From NCBI GenBank assembly GCA_016927475.1, contig JAFGMO010000036.1, forward strand, positions 1 to 35,489: a stretch of 35,489 nt of DNA. Reading direction: 5' to 3'. The notes beneath the pieces are model-generated. The model had not been told where the DNA came from. It saw only the letters and a program-made list of their open reading frames with translations, and made no database searches. Every line of letters starts with the position of its first letter. Position 1 is the stretch's first letter. Of this stretch, positions 6,211-14,142 are shown piece after piece. The stretch is from Candidatus Aminicenantota bacterium (GTDB taxonomy: Bacteria; Acidobacteriota; Aminicenantia; Aminicenantales; Aminicenantaceae). Both the position numbers and the translations under genes were made by a program.

Positions 6211-8997
6211 TTTAGTCCTGACGCAACGAAAACCAATAATGAAGTCCCTGTCCCTGGGATCGTCCCCGCCGCGTACCGCACAACGAGCGAGGCCGCGAAA
6301 ATCGTACCACGAGCCGCCCCGTACAACTCTCCAATCTTTATCCTCATCATACAAACTATCCGTCCACTCCCAGACGTTTCCGGCCATATCCGAGACGGTT
6401 TCAGGAGTATTTGATTGAGGGAATATACCCACGGCGCTTGTTCTCATAATTTCAGTCTCCCTAGTATTGCAAATGTTTTCGAGCCATTTTGGACCCCATG
6501 GATACTCACGCCCTTCCTTTCCCCCGGCTGCGGCTTCCCATTGCAGTTCGTCGGGTAATTTATAAATGTAACCACCTTTCCGGGTGGAGGTCAACCAGTT
6601 GGTGAAGGCCTCAGCCTCGTACCAGGAGACGCCGACCAACGGGGCGTTGGGACAATTCCACTGCCGTTCGTACCAGTATCTTGGATATTCTACTTTCGCC
6701 TCATCCAACCAGGTTTTGCCTTCTTCACTCCAATATTTGATTTCTTTATAGCCGCCTGCTTTCCAAAATTTTGAAAACCAGGAATTTGTTACTGGGAACT
6801 TTGTGATCTCAAAGGGTTTTATCTCGTGTTTTTCCTTTCCAATGATATAGGTTCCTCCCTCTATGGGAACAAACTCTTCTAGATTTCGTGGGTCTTCCAG
6901 CCACCCCACTGTTTCTCCCGCTTCAGCACGTTCTCTTGGTGGTATTTTTGTGGCGAATGTTTCCATAAGCCTTTTTTGAGCCACCTCTACAACAGATGGG
7001 TTGCGTCTCGTTTCATGCATGTCAAGGAGAGACCGGGCGGCGAGGCGCCGGCGCTTGAAAGGAACGTCATCCTTTTTATCGAGAATGTTATTAACGACTG
7101 TGTTGGCCCAGTTTCGGTTTTTGATGCTCAGCAATCCCGCAAAAAGCTCGATGACTTCCTGGTAGCGGTCATTATCCAGGAAACTCTCGATGGCTTCGGA
7201 ATAATTGGTTTCGCTGTCCATGATGGCGGCAGCCGTTAAAAATTCCTGGAAAGTCAGATGGCGGAACATACAGAGACCGTCTTCGTACTTTAAAAGGCCG
7301 GATTTGGGCTCGATTTCATCGAACTTTTGTTTCATTTTTTTTCGAAACACGCTTTCTGTTTCATTTTTTGGCTGGGGATATACCGTAGTCAAGACATCGA
7401 TGGCCTTTTCATAGTCAATGCCCCGGGTACCTACCGTATGCATTCGGCGGGCCAGTTTCGTCAGAAATTCGTAGACACTCTCAGGATCTGTAAAACGGCG
7501 GTAAAGGAGATTCCAGATGAACTTGTTGTAGAGCTCGGCGCGCTGGCCGGGAAGCTCGCGTTCGTCGAGATAGAGGATGCAGATGGCGGTGAGCATCAAA
7601 GGGTTGTCCTTGAGCTTTCCGGTGCCGGGATGGGCTTCGATGTCGCTGATCATCTTCTGGGCGGCTTGACTTCCTATCCGGGAGTCTTGAGAAAAGACAA
7701 ACTCGAACCAGCGGTGAATAAAGTCCCTGACCTGTCCGGAGTTAAGGGGAAGGATTTTCGCTCTGTTTTTTCCGAATCGATTGACAGCCGTCTCATCGAT
7801 TCCGTGGGGCCGTCCGCACAAAGCAATCTTGAAAGATCTATTGGCCAGGCGGAAATCGGCCAGAGAATGGATGAAAAAATCCCTTTTTTGGGAAGGATTG
7901 ATCTCGTCGAGCCCGTCGATAAGGAAGAGGATTTTTTCGGCTTCACAGAAAACTTTGACCGTGTCCAGGTTTAGACCATTATCGGTTGTTTTGAAATATG
8001 AATTCAAGATTTTTTCTGCGGTTTTGGCATTGGCGGTGAGGTTGTCCCAATTTAAGGAGAGATTTTGTATGTCTTTGAGAGAGATGAGGACGGGGAGATA
8101 ATCCTTGAGTCCTTTCCATTGTTTTTCCTGGATACACTGCCAGGCGATATGCTTGAGAAGTGTCGTTTTTCCCGAACCGGCTTCCCCTTCGATAAGCAGG
8201 GTTTCCTTTTGGACCAGGAGGTCTTCGATATCCTGTTGGGTTTGTTTGTCTTCGAGTTCCATGGAAGGGGTTTTGTCTTCCGGTTTTGGGGCGCCCGGTT
8301 TCTGGGTATAGAGGGGGATGAATGTTTCGGGAAGGCTGACGCTTATGACCCGGCTTTTTTCGCGGAGACGGTCGATGTCCATATATTGGCAGCGGTCGAT
8401 AATCCAGTTTTGGTATATGGCGGGAATGGTGAGGGAGAGGCGTTTTTTCGTTTTATGGGTTATGAGAGGTGTGCTTTTTTTATCGGAAGGTTGTTTGACC
8501 AGCCACTGCTGAAGATGATTTTCCAGCAGTTCTCTGAATTCGGTGGGTGTTGAAAATTCTTTAAAGAGCAGTTTTTTGCCGTCCATGAGCTTCTGTTTGA
8601 GCTCAAGTACTTTATTAAGGTCAGGATTTTTTAAATCTGATATAGACAGGCTGTCCGTGGAGATTTTCTTGAAGTAAAAGAGGATATGGGGCTTTTTCCA
8701 TTGTTTCCAGAGATCGTAGGCTAAAAGAAATTCTTTAAGGGTTCCCTTGCCGTATTTTTTATAAAAAATGCAAACCAGGACATCGCTCTTTTTCACTTCC
8801 TCGTTTATGGTCTCTTGGGGGATACCCGGAGATGGCAAGACTTCTTCCCAACCGACGGGCTTGAAAGCACACTTGTAATCTTCGGTGATAAGGGGATTTT
8901 TGTTTATGCTGCTGCATACTTCTTTGGCTATAGTTCGCTCGTCGGGCACATCAGATGGAGATGCGATAAACACACTGAATATCTTACGCTTTTCCAT
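6205..8997 (-). CDS. DUF4062-NACHT NTPase with DGR-diversified FGE/C-type-lectin-like domain (target 1)
   Basis: A 930-residue multidomain protein. Residues 1 to about 160 match DUF4062, a TIR-like domain with IASPSDVPDER at 11-21. A NACHT NTPase follows, with Walker A GEAGSGKTT at 271-279, Walker B ILFLIDGLDE at 356-365 and the FRHLTFQEFL segment at 578-587. A helical linker leads to an FGE-sulfatase domain of C-type lectin fold (about 705-928, with GNVWEW near 873). Residues 894-927 are the variable repeat. The ATG at 8997 has AAGGAG upstream. The layout of effector-like domain, STAND NTPase switch and variable ligand-binding tip is that of an NLR-like conflict sensor: ligand binding at the C-terminus would trigger NTP-driven assembly. 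That role is inferred; the domains and the variable repeat are seen. Confidence 0.93.
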   Translation of the reverse strand: MEKRKIFSVFIASPSDVPDERTIAKEVCSSINKNPLITEDYKCAFKPVGWEEVLPSPGIPQETINEEVKKSDVLVCIFYKKYGKGTLKEFLLAYDLWKQWKKPHILFYFKKISTDSLSISDLKNPDLNKVLELKQKLMDGKKLLFKEFSTPTEFRELLENHLQQWLVKQPSDKKSTPLITHKTKKRLSLTIPAIYQNWIIDRCQYMDIDRLREKSRVISVSLPETFIPLYTQKPGAPKPEDKTPSMELEDKQTQQDIEDLLVQKETLLIEGEAGSGKTTLLKHIAWQCIQEKQWKGLKDYLPVLISLKDIQNLSLNWDNLTANAKTAEKILNSYFKTTDNGLNLDTVKVFCEAEKILFLIDGLDEINPSQKRDFFIHSLADFRLANRSFKIALCGRPHGIDETAVNRFGKNRAKILPLNSGQVRDFIHRWFEFVFSQDSRIGSQAAQKMISDIEAHPGTGKLKDNPLMLTAICILYLDERELPGQRAELYNKFIWNLLYRRFTDPESVYEFLTKLARRMHTVGTRGIDYEKAIDVLTTVYPQPKNETESVFRKKMKQKFDEIEPKSGLLKYEDGLCMFRHLTFQEFLTAAAIMDSETNYSEAIESFLDNDRYQEVIELFAGLLSIKNRNWANTVVNNILDKKDDVPFKRRRLAARSLLDMHETRRNPSVVEVAQKRLMETFATKIPPRERAEAGETVGWLEDPRNLEEFVPIEGGTYIIGKEKHEIKPFEITKFPVTNSWFSKFWKAGGYKEIKYWSEEGKTWLDEAKVEYPRYWYERQWNCPNAPLVGVSWYEAEAFTNWLTSTRKGGYIYKLPDELQWEAAAGGKEGREYPWGPKWLENICNTRETEIMRTSAVGIFPQSNTPETVSDMAGNVWEWTDSLYDEDKDWRVVRGGSWYDFRGLARCAVRGGDDPRDRDFIIGFRCVRTKK
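6217..6318 (-). repeat. DGR variable repeat 1 (VR1)
   Basis: The 102 bases encoding residues 894-927 of the NACHT target align without gaps to the template at 4640-4741. There are 19 mismatches, all at template adenines (10 A to G, 8 A to T, 1 A to C on the coding strand), and none at any other base. They change 14 amino acids between the conserved GGSW and GFRCVR ends. This shows the site has been rewritten from the template in the past. Confidence 0.96.
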
Positions 8998-9094
8998 GAT
9001 ATTTTCTCCTTATATGAAGAAAATTGGGGACACTTACCTAATTTTTGGGAGAAATTGGTACATGTCCCCGATTTCTCATGTTCTCAATTTTTAT

Positions 9095-9144
9095 AATTTG
9101 CGGCGGAAAGGGTAAAAGAGTAAAAGAACAAAGGGTAATCATTT
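9095..9144 (-). repeat. 50-bp element behind variable repeat 2
   Basis: Second copy of the 50-base element, identical to 6161-6210. It covers the stop region of target 2 and part of the 141-base spacer before target 1. Its conservation right next to a hypervariable site, in non-coding sequence, argues for a function or recent copying. Confidence 0.9.
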
Positions 9145-11157
9145 CTTTTTCCTGACGCAACGAAAACCAACAGAGTTGAGCCTGTACCAGGGATCGAGCC
9201 CGTCGCGAGCTGCACAACGAGCGTAGTCGCGAATATTGAACCACGAGCCGCCTTTTAATAAATATATTCCTTTTCCATCTTCAGTTTTTGTCCACTCCCA
9301 GACGTTTCCGGCCATATCGTAACATCCATCGGGACTGACGCCGTTGGGATAAAGGTCGACACGGGTCGTTCCTTTTTTGCCGGATTCTGCCGTGTTGCAT
9401 TTTTTGGGGTCGAAAGTACTGCCCCAGGGATACTCCCGGCCGTCCGTTCCGCGGGCGGCCCGCTCCCACTGTTCTTCCGTGGGCAAGCTTTTTCCTAAGC
9501 TTTTGGCGAAGGCCTCGGCCTCGTAAAAGCTTACGCCCACCACAGGATAACCGGGTTTGTTCCATTTCGGATCGTTCCAATAACGGGGCTGTGATATATT
9601 GTTTTCCTCTCTCCATTTCCAACTTTCTACTCTCCAATAATCTTTGTTATCGTACCCACCTTCTTTTATGAACCTCTCAAATTGTTCATTGGTCACGGGG
9701 TAAATATCGATAAAGAAAGGTTTTTCGATGACGTTTTTTCGTTTGTCATCTCGAAATAAAAACGGACCGGCGGGGATTTCGACCATGTTTTCCTCGGGTG
9801 AAATACGTGTTTCCCTCTTAAATGCGATTCGTTCACCTTTCTCTTCGGTTTCTTTATCCACAGGACCTGTAACAGCGGCCTTGTAGCTCAAGGCGCTTCC
9901 GAGCTCTTTCGCGGTGATATTGATGTTATCAATGAGATCCTTGAGGTCTTTTTGTGTCACGTATTTCCGGAGAGATTCAGGGATTTTGTCTAGCTCATCC
10001 TGCGGGATCGTCCAGTCCGGTTTGTTTTTCATGATGTTTTTGAGCTTGTCGATTTCTTCTTTGAGAGTGAAAAATGTCTGATTGTTTTCCACAATGTCGT
10101 TTTTAAGGTCGTTATCGACAAAATCAAGGATATTGACGAAAAAGATGGGCTCGAAATCCACGCCCGTGTTTCTGTCCTGATGCAGGCCCCGCTGGAGGTT
10201 GAGGTTGTTGATGAACTGCTTGACACGGCGGGGATTTTTCTCCATGGCCTTCAGAAACAACGGCAAATACGGTTCAATTTTTTCTCTGACTTCCGCATCG
10301 ATATCTTCCATAAAATCAGGGAATTCCTCATCCGGTATATCCGGAAGCCTGAATTTGATCTGTACGATTTTTTCCATGAATTTTGAAGCACCTTCTCTAT
10401 ATTGTCCTTCAAGGGCGTTCTGGATGATGCCTTCGGCGGAACCGATGACAAAAACGCAGCCCTCATGGTCCAGGAAAAGTTTTATCGTTTCCAGGACAGC
10501 TTTAATCCTCTCCGGGGGGCAGCGGTCCAGGTCGTCGATAAAAAGAACCAAAGCGGCTTTTTCGTCATCTGTTTTTTCGGATTTCCCGATTTTAAACCAC
10601 CAATTAAGGTAAATTCCTAAAAGTCTTTCAAAAAATTTTCTGAACGTATCGTAAAAGCCCAGTTTATCCCGGTAGAGTGAATCAGAAAAAAATTCTGAAA
10701 CATCTATGCCCGTAGCCAATTCTGTGAACCTCCCCAATGCTTTCCCAAGATTAAAACGCTGAATAAGCTCGTCAATTTTTGCCATGCGTTTTTTGAAAAA
10801 ATTATCCTGCTGCATGGTCCGGAAGATCTCTTCGATGAGGGCGGCCAATATTTCGTCTTCGTTTTTGTATTTCCAGGCCTGGAAGCGGACGGGCTTGCAT
10901 TTGCGGTAGAGAGCAGTGTTTTTGAATTGTTCGGTGTTTAGTGTGTTGATGATCGTTTCCATGAGGGTCGTCTTGCCCGATCCCCAGGGGCCGTAGATGC
11001 CGATAACCAGGGGGGTTTTGTTTTTTTTGTTGGCGATGACGCCGGCCAGGGTTTTGGCGTATTCCTTGAAGCCGAAGCGGACCTGGGCTATGTCTTCTTT
11101 TTCTTTGGCGCTTTTGGCGCTGTCGCTATCGATAAAGACGGGTTTGTCTGAAGGCAT
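9139..11157 (-). CDS. KAP P-loop NTPase with DGR-diversified FGE/C-type-lectin-like domain (target 2)
   Basis: A 672-residue protein with an N-terminal KAP-family P-loop NTPase: Walker A GPWGSGKTT at 56-64, Walker B VLFIDDLDRC at 204-213, and the family-like NPRRVKQFINNLN at 308-320. A helical region (about 340-450) joins it to an FGE-sulfatase/C-type-lectin-like domain (about 457-669, with DMAGNVWEWT at 614-623). The last 34 codons before CVRKKK (residues 636-669) are the second variable repeat. The ATG at 11157 was chosen because GAAGGGG lies upstream; an in-frame start at 11220 would overlap the promoter. It is the first gene of the retroelement operon. KAP NTPases are known in phage-defence and membrane-linked systems; here the lectin-like tip probably senses a ligand (inference). 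Confidence 0.92.
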   Translation of the reverse strand: MPSDKPVFIDSDSAKSAKEKEDIAQVRFGFKEYAKTLAGVIANKKNKTPLVIGIYGPWGSGKTTLMETIINTLNTEQFKNTALYRKCKPVRFQAWKYKNEDEILAALIEEIFRTMQQDNFFKKRMAKIDELIQRFNLGKALGRFTELATGIDVSEFFSDSLYRDKLGFYDTFRKFFERLLGIYLNWWFKIGKSEKTDDEKAALVLFIDDLDRCPPERIKAVLETIKLFLDHEGCVFVIGSAEGIIQNALEGQYREGASKFMEKIVQIKFRLPDIPDEEFPDFMEDIDAEVREKIEPYLPLFLKAMEKNPRRVKQFINNLNLQRGLHQDRNTGVDFEPIFFVNILDFVDNDLKNDIVENNQTFFTLKEEIDKLKNIMKNKPDWTIPQDELDKIPESLRKYVTQKDLKDLIDNINITAKELGSALSYKAAVTGPVDKETEEKGERIAFKRETRISPEENMVEIPAGPFLFRDDKRKNVIEKPFFIDIYPVTNEQFERFIKEGGYDNKDYWRVESWKWREENNISQPRYWNDPKWNKPGYPVVGVSFYEAEAFAKSLGKSLPTEEQWERAARGTDGREYPWGSTFDPKKCNTAESGKKGTTRVDLYPNGVSPDGCYDMAGNVWEWTKTEDGKGIYLLKGGSWFNIRDYARCAARDGLDPWYRLNSVGFRCVRKKK
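9151..9252 (-). repeat. DGR variable repeat 2 (VR2)
   Basis: The 102 bases encoding residues 636-669 of the KAP target align without gaps to the template. There are 18 mismatches, all at template adenines (10 A to T, 4 A to G, 4 A to C on the coding strand), changing 13 amino acids. Eleven of the substituted positions are also substituted in VR1, often to a different base, so the two VRs were mutated independently. Confidence 0.96.
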
Positions 11158-11210
11158 GTGTTTTCCCCTTCTACATACATGTTGCGGTTCGTTATGCTGA
11201 CCACGTTTTT

Positions 11211-11239
11211 TATATATCACAAGAGACGCATATTTTCAA
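11211..11239 (-). promoter_or_regulatory. Sigma-70-type promoter of the DGR operon
   Basis: On the minus strand TTGAAA (11239-11234) and TATATA (11216-11211) are 17 bases apart, giving a start near 11204, about 45 bases before the KAP gene. It is the only good promoter seen ahead of the five-part retroelement cluster. Confidence 0.55.
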
Positions 11240-11295
11240 AAAACACTTGCAAGGGCACCCGATTTCCTTTATGTTTTGGCAGGAGGGAGGAATCC

Positions 11296-13020
11296 ATGAG
11301 AAAGAATCATTATTTTATTATTTTTGCGGCAATAATATTTACGGCGGCGGTATTTTTCGTCTCCGGCTGCGCATCCAAACCGGAACCGGCCGACCTCGTT
11401 TTGACGAACGGGAAGATTGTGACCGTGGACGAGGACAACCCCGAGGCCGAGGCCCTGGCCGTCAGGGGGGATAAAATAGAAGCCGTCGGATCCGCAAAAG
11501 AAATCAAGCGGTATATCGGCGATACGACCGAGGTCATCGACCTTGCGGGGAAAACGGCCATTCCCGGCTTTATCGACAGCCACGCCCATTTCACCAGCAT
11601 CGGCCAGGCCAAGCTGAGCCTGGACCTGACGAAGGTCTCGGGCTGGGATGAGATCGTGGCCATGGTCAAGGACGCGGCTGAAAAGGCCAAACCCGGGGAA
11701 TTTATCACCGGGCGGGGATGGCACCAGGAAAAATGGGACGCCGCGCCGGAGCCCAACGTGGACGGCCTGCCCTTTCACACGGAGCTGAGCAAGGTCTCAC
11801 CGGATAATCCCGTGATCCTGACCCACGCCAGCGGACACTCTTGCATCGCCAACGCCAAGGCCATGGAGATGGCCGGTGTTGCCAAGGACACCAAGGTCCC
11901 AGAGGGAGGAGAAATCGTCAAGGACGAGGCGGGAAACATCGTCGGCGTTTTCCGCGAGACGGCCCAGGGGCTTCTCCGGGGGGCTTACTACCAATACATC
12001 GATAACCGGACCGATGAAGAAAAAGACGCCGAGGCGGTCAAGGTCATCGAGCTGGCCGTGGAGGACTGCCTGTCCAAGGGAATCACATCGCTTCACGATG
12101 CGAGCTCATCCTTCGCCGACATCGACTTTTTCAAGAGGATGGCCGATGAGGGCAAGCTGGGCATCCGCCTCTATGTCATGATCATGGAAAGCAACGAGGC
12201 CCTCAAAGAAAAAATCGACGAGTACAGGATCGACGGCTATGCGAACCATCATTTGTCGGTGCGTTCCATCAAGCGGCTCATCGACGGCGCCCTGGGGGCG
12301 CATGGCGCCTGGCTTCTCGAACCCTACGACAGCCTGCCCTCGAGCACGGGGCTCAACACCTATCCCGTCGACAAGCTGCGGGAGACGGCGGAAATCGCCA
12401 TCAGCCACGGCTTTCAGCTCAACGTGCATGCCATCGGAGACCGGGGCAACCGCGAGGTCCTCAATGTTTTTGAGGAAACATTCAGCAATCACCCGGATAA
12501 AAAAGACCTCCGCTGGCGGATTGAACACTCCCAGCACCTCCATCCCGACGACATCCCCCGGTTCGGGGAGATGGGAGTGATAGCCTCCATGCAGGCCATC
12601 CACTGCACATCGGACGGGCCCTGGGTTTACAAGCGGCTGGGAGAAAAACGGGCCGAGGAGGGAGCTTATGTGTGGCGGAAGCTGATGAACACGGGCGCCC
12701 TGATCTGCAACGGCACGGACGCCCCCGTCGAGGACGTCGACCCCATTCCCTGTTTCTACGCCTCCGTTACCCGGAAGCTCAAGGACGGAAGCGTGTTCTT
12801 CGGCGACCAGAAGATGACCCGGATGGAGGCCCTCAAGTCTTACACCATAAACGGGGCCTACGCCTGTTTCCAGGAAGACCTCAAGGGCTCTCTCAAGCCC
12901 GGAAAGCTGGCCGACATCACCGTTTTATCCAAGGACATCATGACCGTCCCGGAGGAGGAGATCCCGGATACGGAGGTGCTCACCACCATTGTCGGCGGAA
13001 AGGTGATGTATAATAAATAA
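11296..13020 (+). CDS. Amidohydrolase family (YtcJ-like) lipoprotein
   Basis: A 574-residue metal-dependent hydrolase of the amidohydrolase-3 type. It begins with a lipoprotein signal ending VFFVSGC (then ASKPEP), so it should sit in a membrane on the periplasmic side or outside. The enzyme part opens with ADLVLTNGKIVTVDEDNP, then the metal-binding HAH in GFIDSHAHFTSIG, GWHQEKW, the DGALGAHGAW loop, NVHAIGDRGN, WRIEHSQHL and NGTDAPVEDVDP, which are in the usual order for YtcJ-like proteins. The start at 11296 has GGAGGGAGG upstream; the frame is open to 11158 but that region is the shared control region with the divergent DGR operon. Substrate unknown. A GGCCGG-TTGT-CCGGCC hairpin lies downstream at 13062-13077 without a T-run. 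Confidence 0.88.
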   Translation: MRKNHYFIIFAAIIFTAAVFFVSGCASKPEPADLVLTNGKIVTVDEDNPEAEALAVRGDKIEAVGSAKEIKRYIGDTTEVIDLAGKTAIPGFIDSHAHFTSIGQAKLSLDLTKVSGWDEIVAMVKDAAEKAKPGEFITGRGWHQEKWDAAPEPNVDGLPFHTELSKVSPDNPVILTHASGHSCIANAKAMEMAGVAKDTKVPEGGEIVKDEAGNIVGVFRETAQGLLRGAYYQYIDNRTDEEKDAEAVKVIELAVEDCLSKGITSLHDASSSFADIDFFKRMADEGKLGIRLYVMIMESNEALKEKIDEYRIDGYANHHLSVRSIKRLIDGALGAHGAWLLEPYDSLPSSTGLNTYPVDKLRETAEIAISHGFQLNVHAIGDRGNREVLNVFEETFSNHPDKKDLRWRIEHSQHLHPDDIPRFGEMGVIASMQAIHCTSDGPWVYKRLGEKRAEEGAYVWRKLMNTGALICNGTDAPVEDVDPIPCFYASVTRKLKDGSVFFGDQKMTRMEALKSYTINGAYACFQEDLKGSLKPGKLADITVLSKDIMTVPEEEIPDTEVLTTIVGGKVMYNK

Positions 13021-13151
13021 ACGGGATCCTTTCATGCGTATTGCGGAAAATCCGGAACGCAGGCCGGTTGTCCGGCCGAAGGGGAACCCTAACAAGTTAA
13101 CTTACATAAGGAAGGTCCGGTAAGCTTCAGACCATTATCGAGAGGAGTGCT

Positions 13152-13697
13152 ATGAAAAAAATCATATCGGTGCTTTTGTTCCTCCTGCTGGCTGGGGGCG
13201 CGGCCCAGGCGATGGATTTCATGATCGGGGCCAAAGCCCATTACATGCACCCGTCCGACGAAATGTTCCGCGAGGTATACGGCGGCGGTTTCATGTTCGG
13301 GGGAGGATTAGGTGTTCGTATTATCAATCTGGTTGAGATATGGGTCGATGGAAGCTATTTTTCCAAAACGGGAGAGCTGACCTATACCGGGGAAGAGACA
13401 AAAATAACCCTTTTCCCCATTGGGGTAGAGGGCCGGGTTTTTCTGCCCCTGTCCGTCGTCAAGCTTTACGGGGGAGCCGGCCTGGCCTACTACAATTTCA
13501 AGGAATCAAACATTCTGGGGGAGGTGGAAAAGAGCGCCCTCGGGGTGAGGTTTAAGGCCGGGGTCGTTATTGAGCTTCCGGTGAAACTTTCCATAGACGT
13601 TTTCGGCGGCTATTCCCTCTGCAAAATGACCCCCGTGGCCATCGAGATCGATGTCGGCGGAATCGAAGCCGGACTCGGCCTCCGTTACGGATTTTAA
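13152..13697 (+). CDS. Small outer-membrane beta-barrel protein
   Basis: A 181-residue exported protein with a clear signal peptide (MKKIISVLLFLLLAGGAAQA). The mature part alternates glycine/aromatic and hydrophobic residues in short strands (GGGFMFGGGLGVRI, YGGAGLAYYNF, AGLGLRYGF) and ends in Phe, as expected of an OmpA/OmpW-type eight-strand barrel inserted by the Bam machinery. It has a GAGAGGAG ribosome-binding site at 13139-13146. It follows the amidohydrolase on the same strand after 131 bases and may have its own promoter. The exact function cannot be read from sequence. Confidence 0.72.
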   Translation: MKKIISVLLFLLLAGGAAQAMDFMIGAKAHYMHPSDEMFREVYGGGFMFGGGLGVRIINLVEIWVDGSYFSKTGELTYTGEETKITLFPIGVEGRVFLPLSVVKLYGGAGLAYYNFKESNILGEVEKSALGVRFKAGVVIELPVKLSIDVFGGYSLCKMTPVAIEIDVGGIEAGLGLRYGF

Positions 13698-13765
13698 GAC
13701 GAAGGGGGAAAAAAGAGGAAAGCCTCTATCCTTGTCATAAGGCTAAGTTTAAGGCTATGTTTACC

Positions 13766-13794
13766 TTGACATAAAATCCTTATTCGGATATAAA
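13766..13794 (+). promoter_or_regulatory. Sigma-70-type promoter of rpsU-lipA
   Basis: TTGACA (13766-13771) and TATAAA (13789-13794) are 17 bases apart, close to consensus. The roughly 95-base leader that follows contains a CCGGG/CCCGG hairpin at 13825-13840, a possible control element for the ribosomal protein gene. Confidence 0.72.
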
Positions 13795-13898
13795 TCTGAT
13801 TTACAAGCTCGAATTGTTTGCGGACCGGGTGAATTCCCGGAGAACCCGTTGATGGGATTTCATAAAAACGATGCGGGCTTATAAGGAGGTGAGTCCTA

Positions 13899-14105
13899 GT
13901 GGCGTTTGTTGTTGTCGAAAAAGGCGAATCATTAGAGAATGCGCTCAGAAGATTCAAACGGAAAGTCCAGCAGGAAGCAATCATCAAGGAGATCAAAAAG
14001 CATTCAACCTATTTCAAACCGGGGGAAAAACGGAGAATGAAAGAAGCTCAGGCGCGCAAGCGCATGAGAAGACGCATGAAACGAGAAAAAAGCTTGGAAT
14101 ATTGA
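13899..14105 (+). CDS. rpsU: 30S ribosomal protein bS21
   Basis: A 68-residue, very basic protein with the bS21 pattern: VVVEKGESLENALRRFKRKV at the start and an arginine/lysine-rich C-terminal helix (RRMKEAQARKRMRRRMKR). bS21 binds the 30S platform near the anti-Shine-Dalgarno region of 16S rRNA and helps initiation. The start is a GTG with a strong AAGGAGGTGAG site ahead of it. The gene has its own promoter and a hairpin-containing leader and is followed closely by lipA. Confidence 0.95.
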   Translation: MAFVVVEKGESLENALRRFKRKVQQEAIIKEIKKHSTYFKPGEKRRMKEAQARKRMRRRMKREKSLEY

Positions 14106-14142
14106 GGAGGACTGAGACCTTTCTAAGCACAAAAATAAGACC

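Noticed and set aside
6205..11157. Formylglycine-generating enzyme or sulfatase-modifying activity of the two targets
   Set aside because: The FGE-like domain is used in DGR targets as a C-type lectin scaffold, and no sulfatase gene is nearby; the catalytic cysteine pair of true FGE was not recognised.
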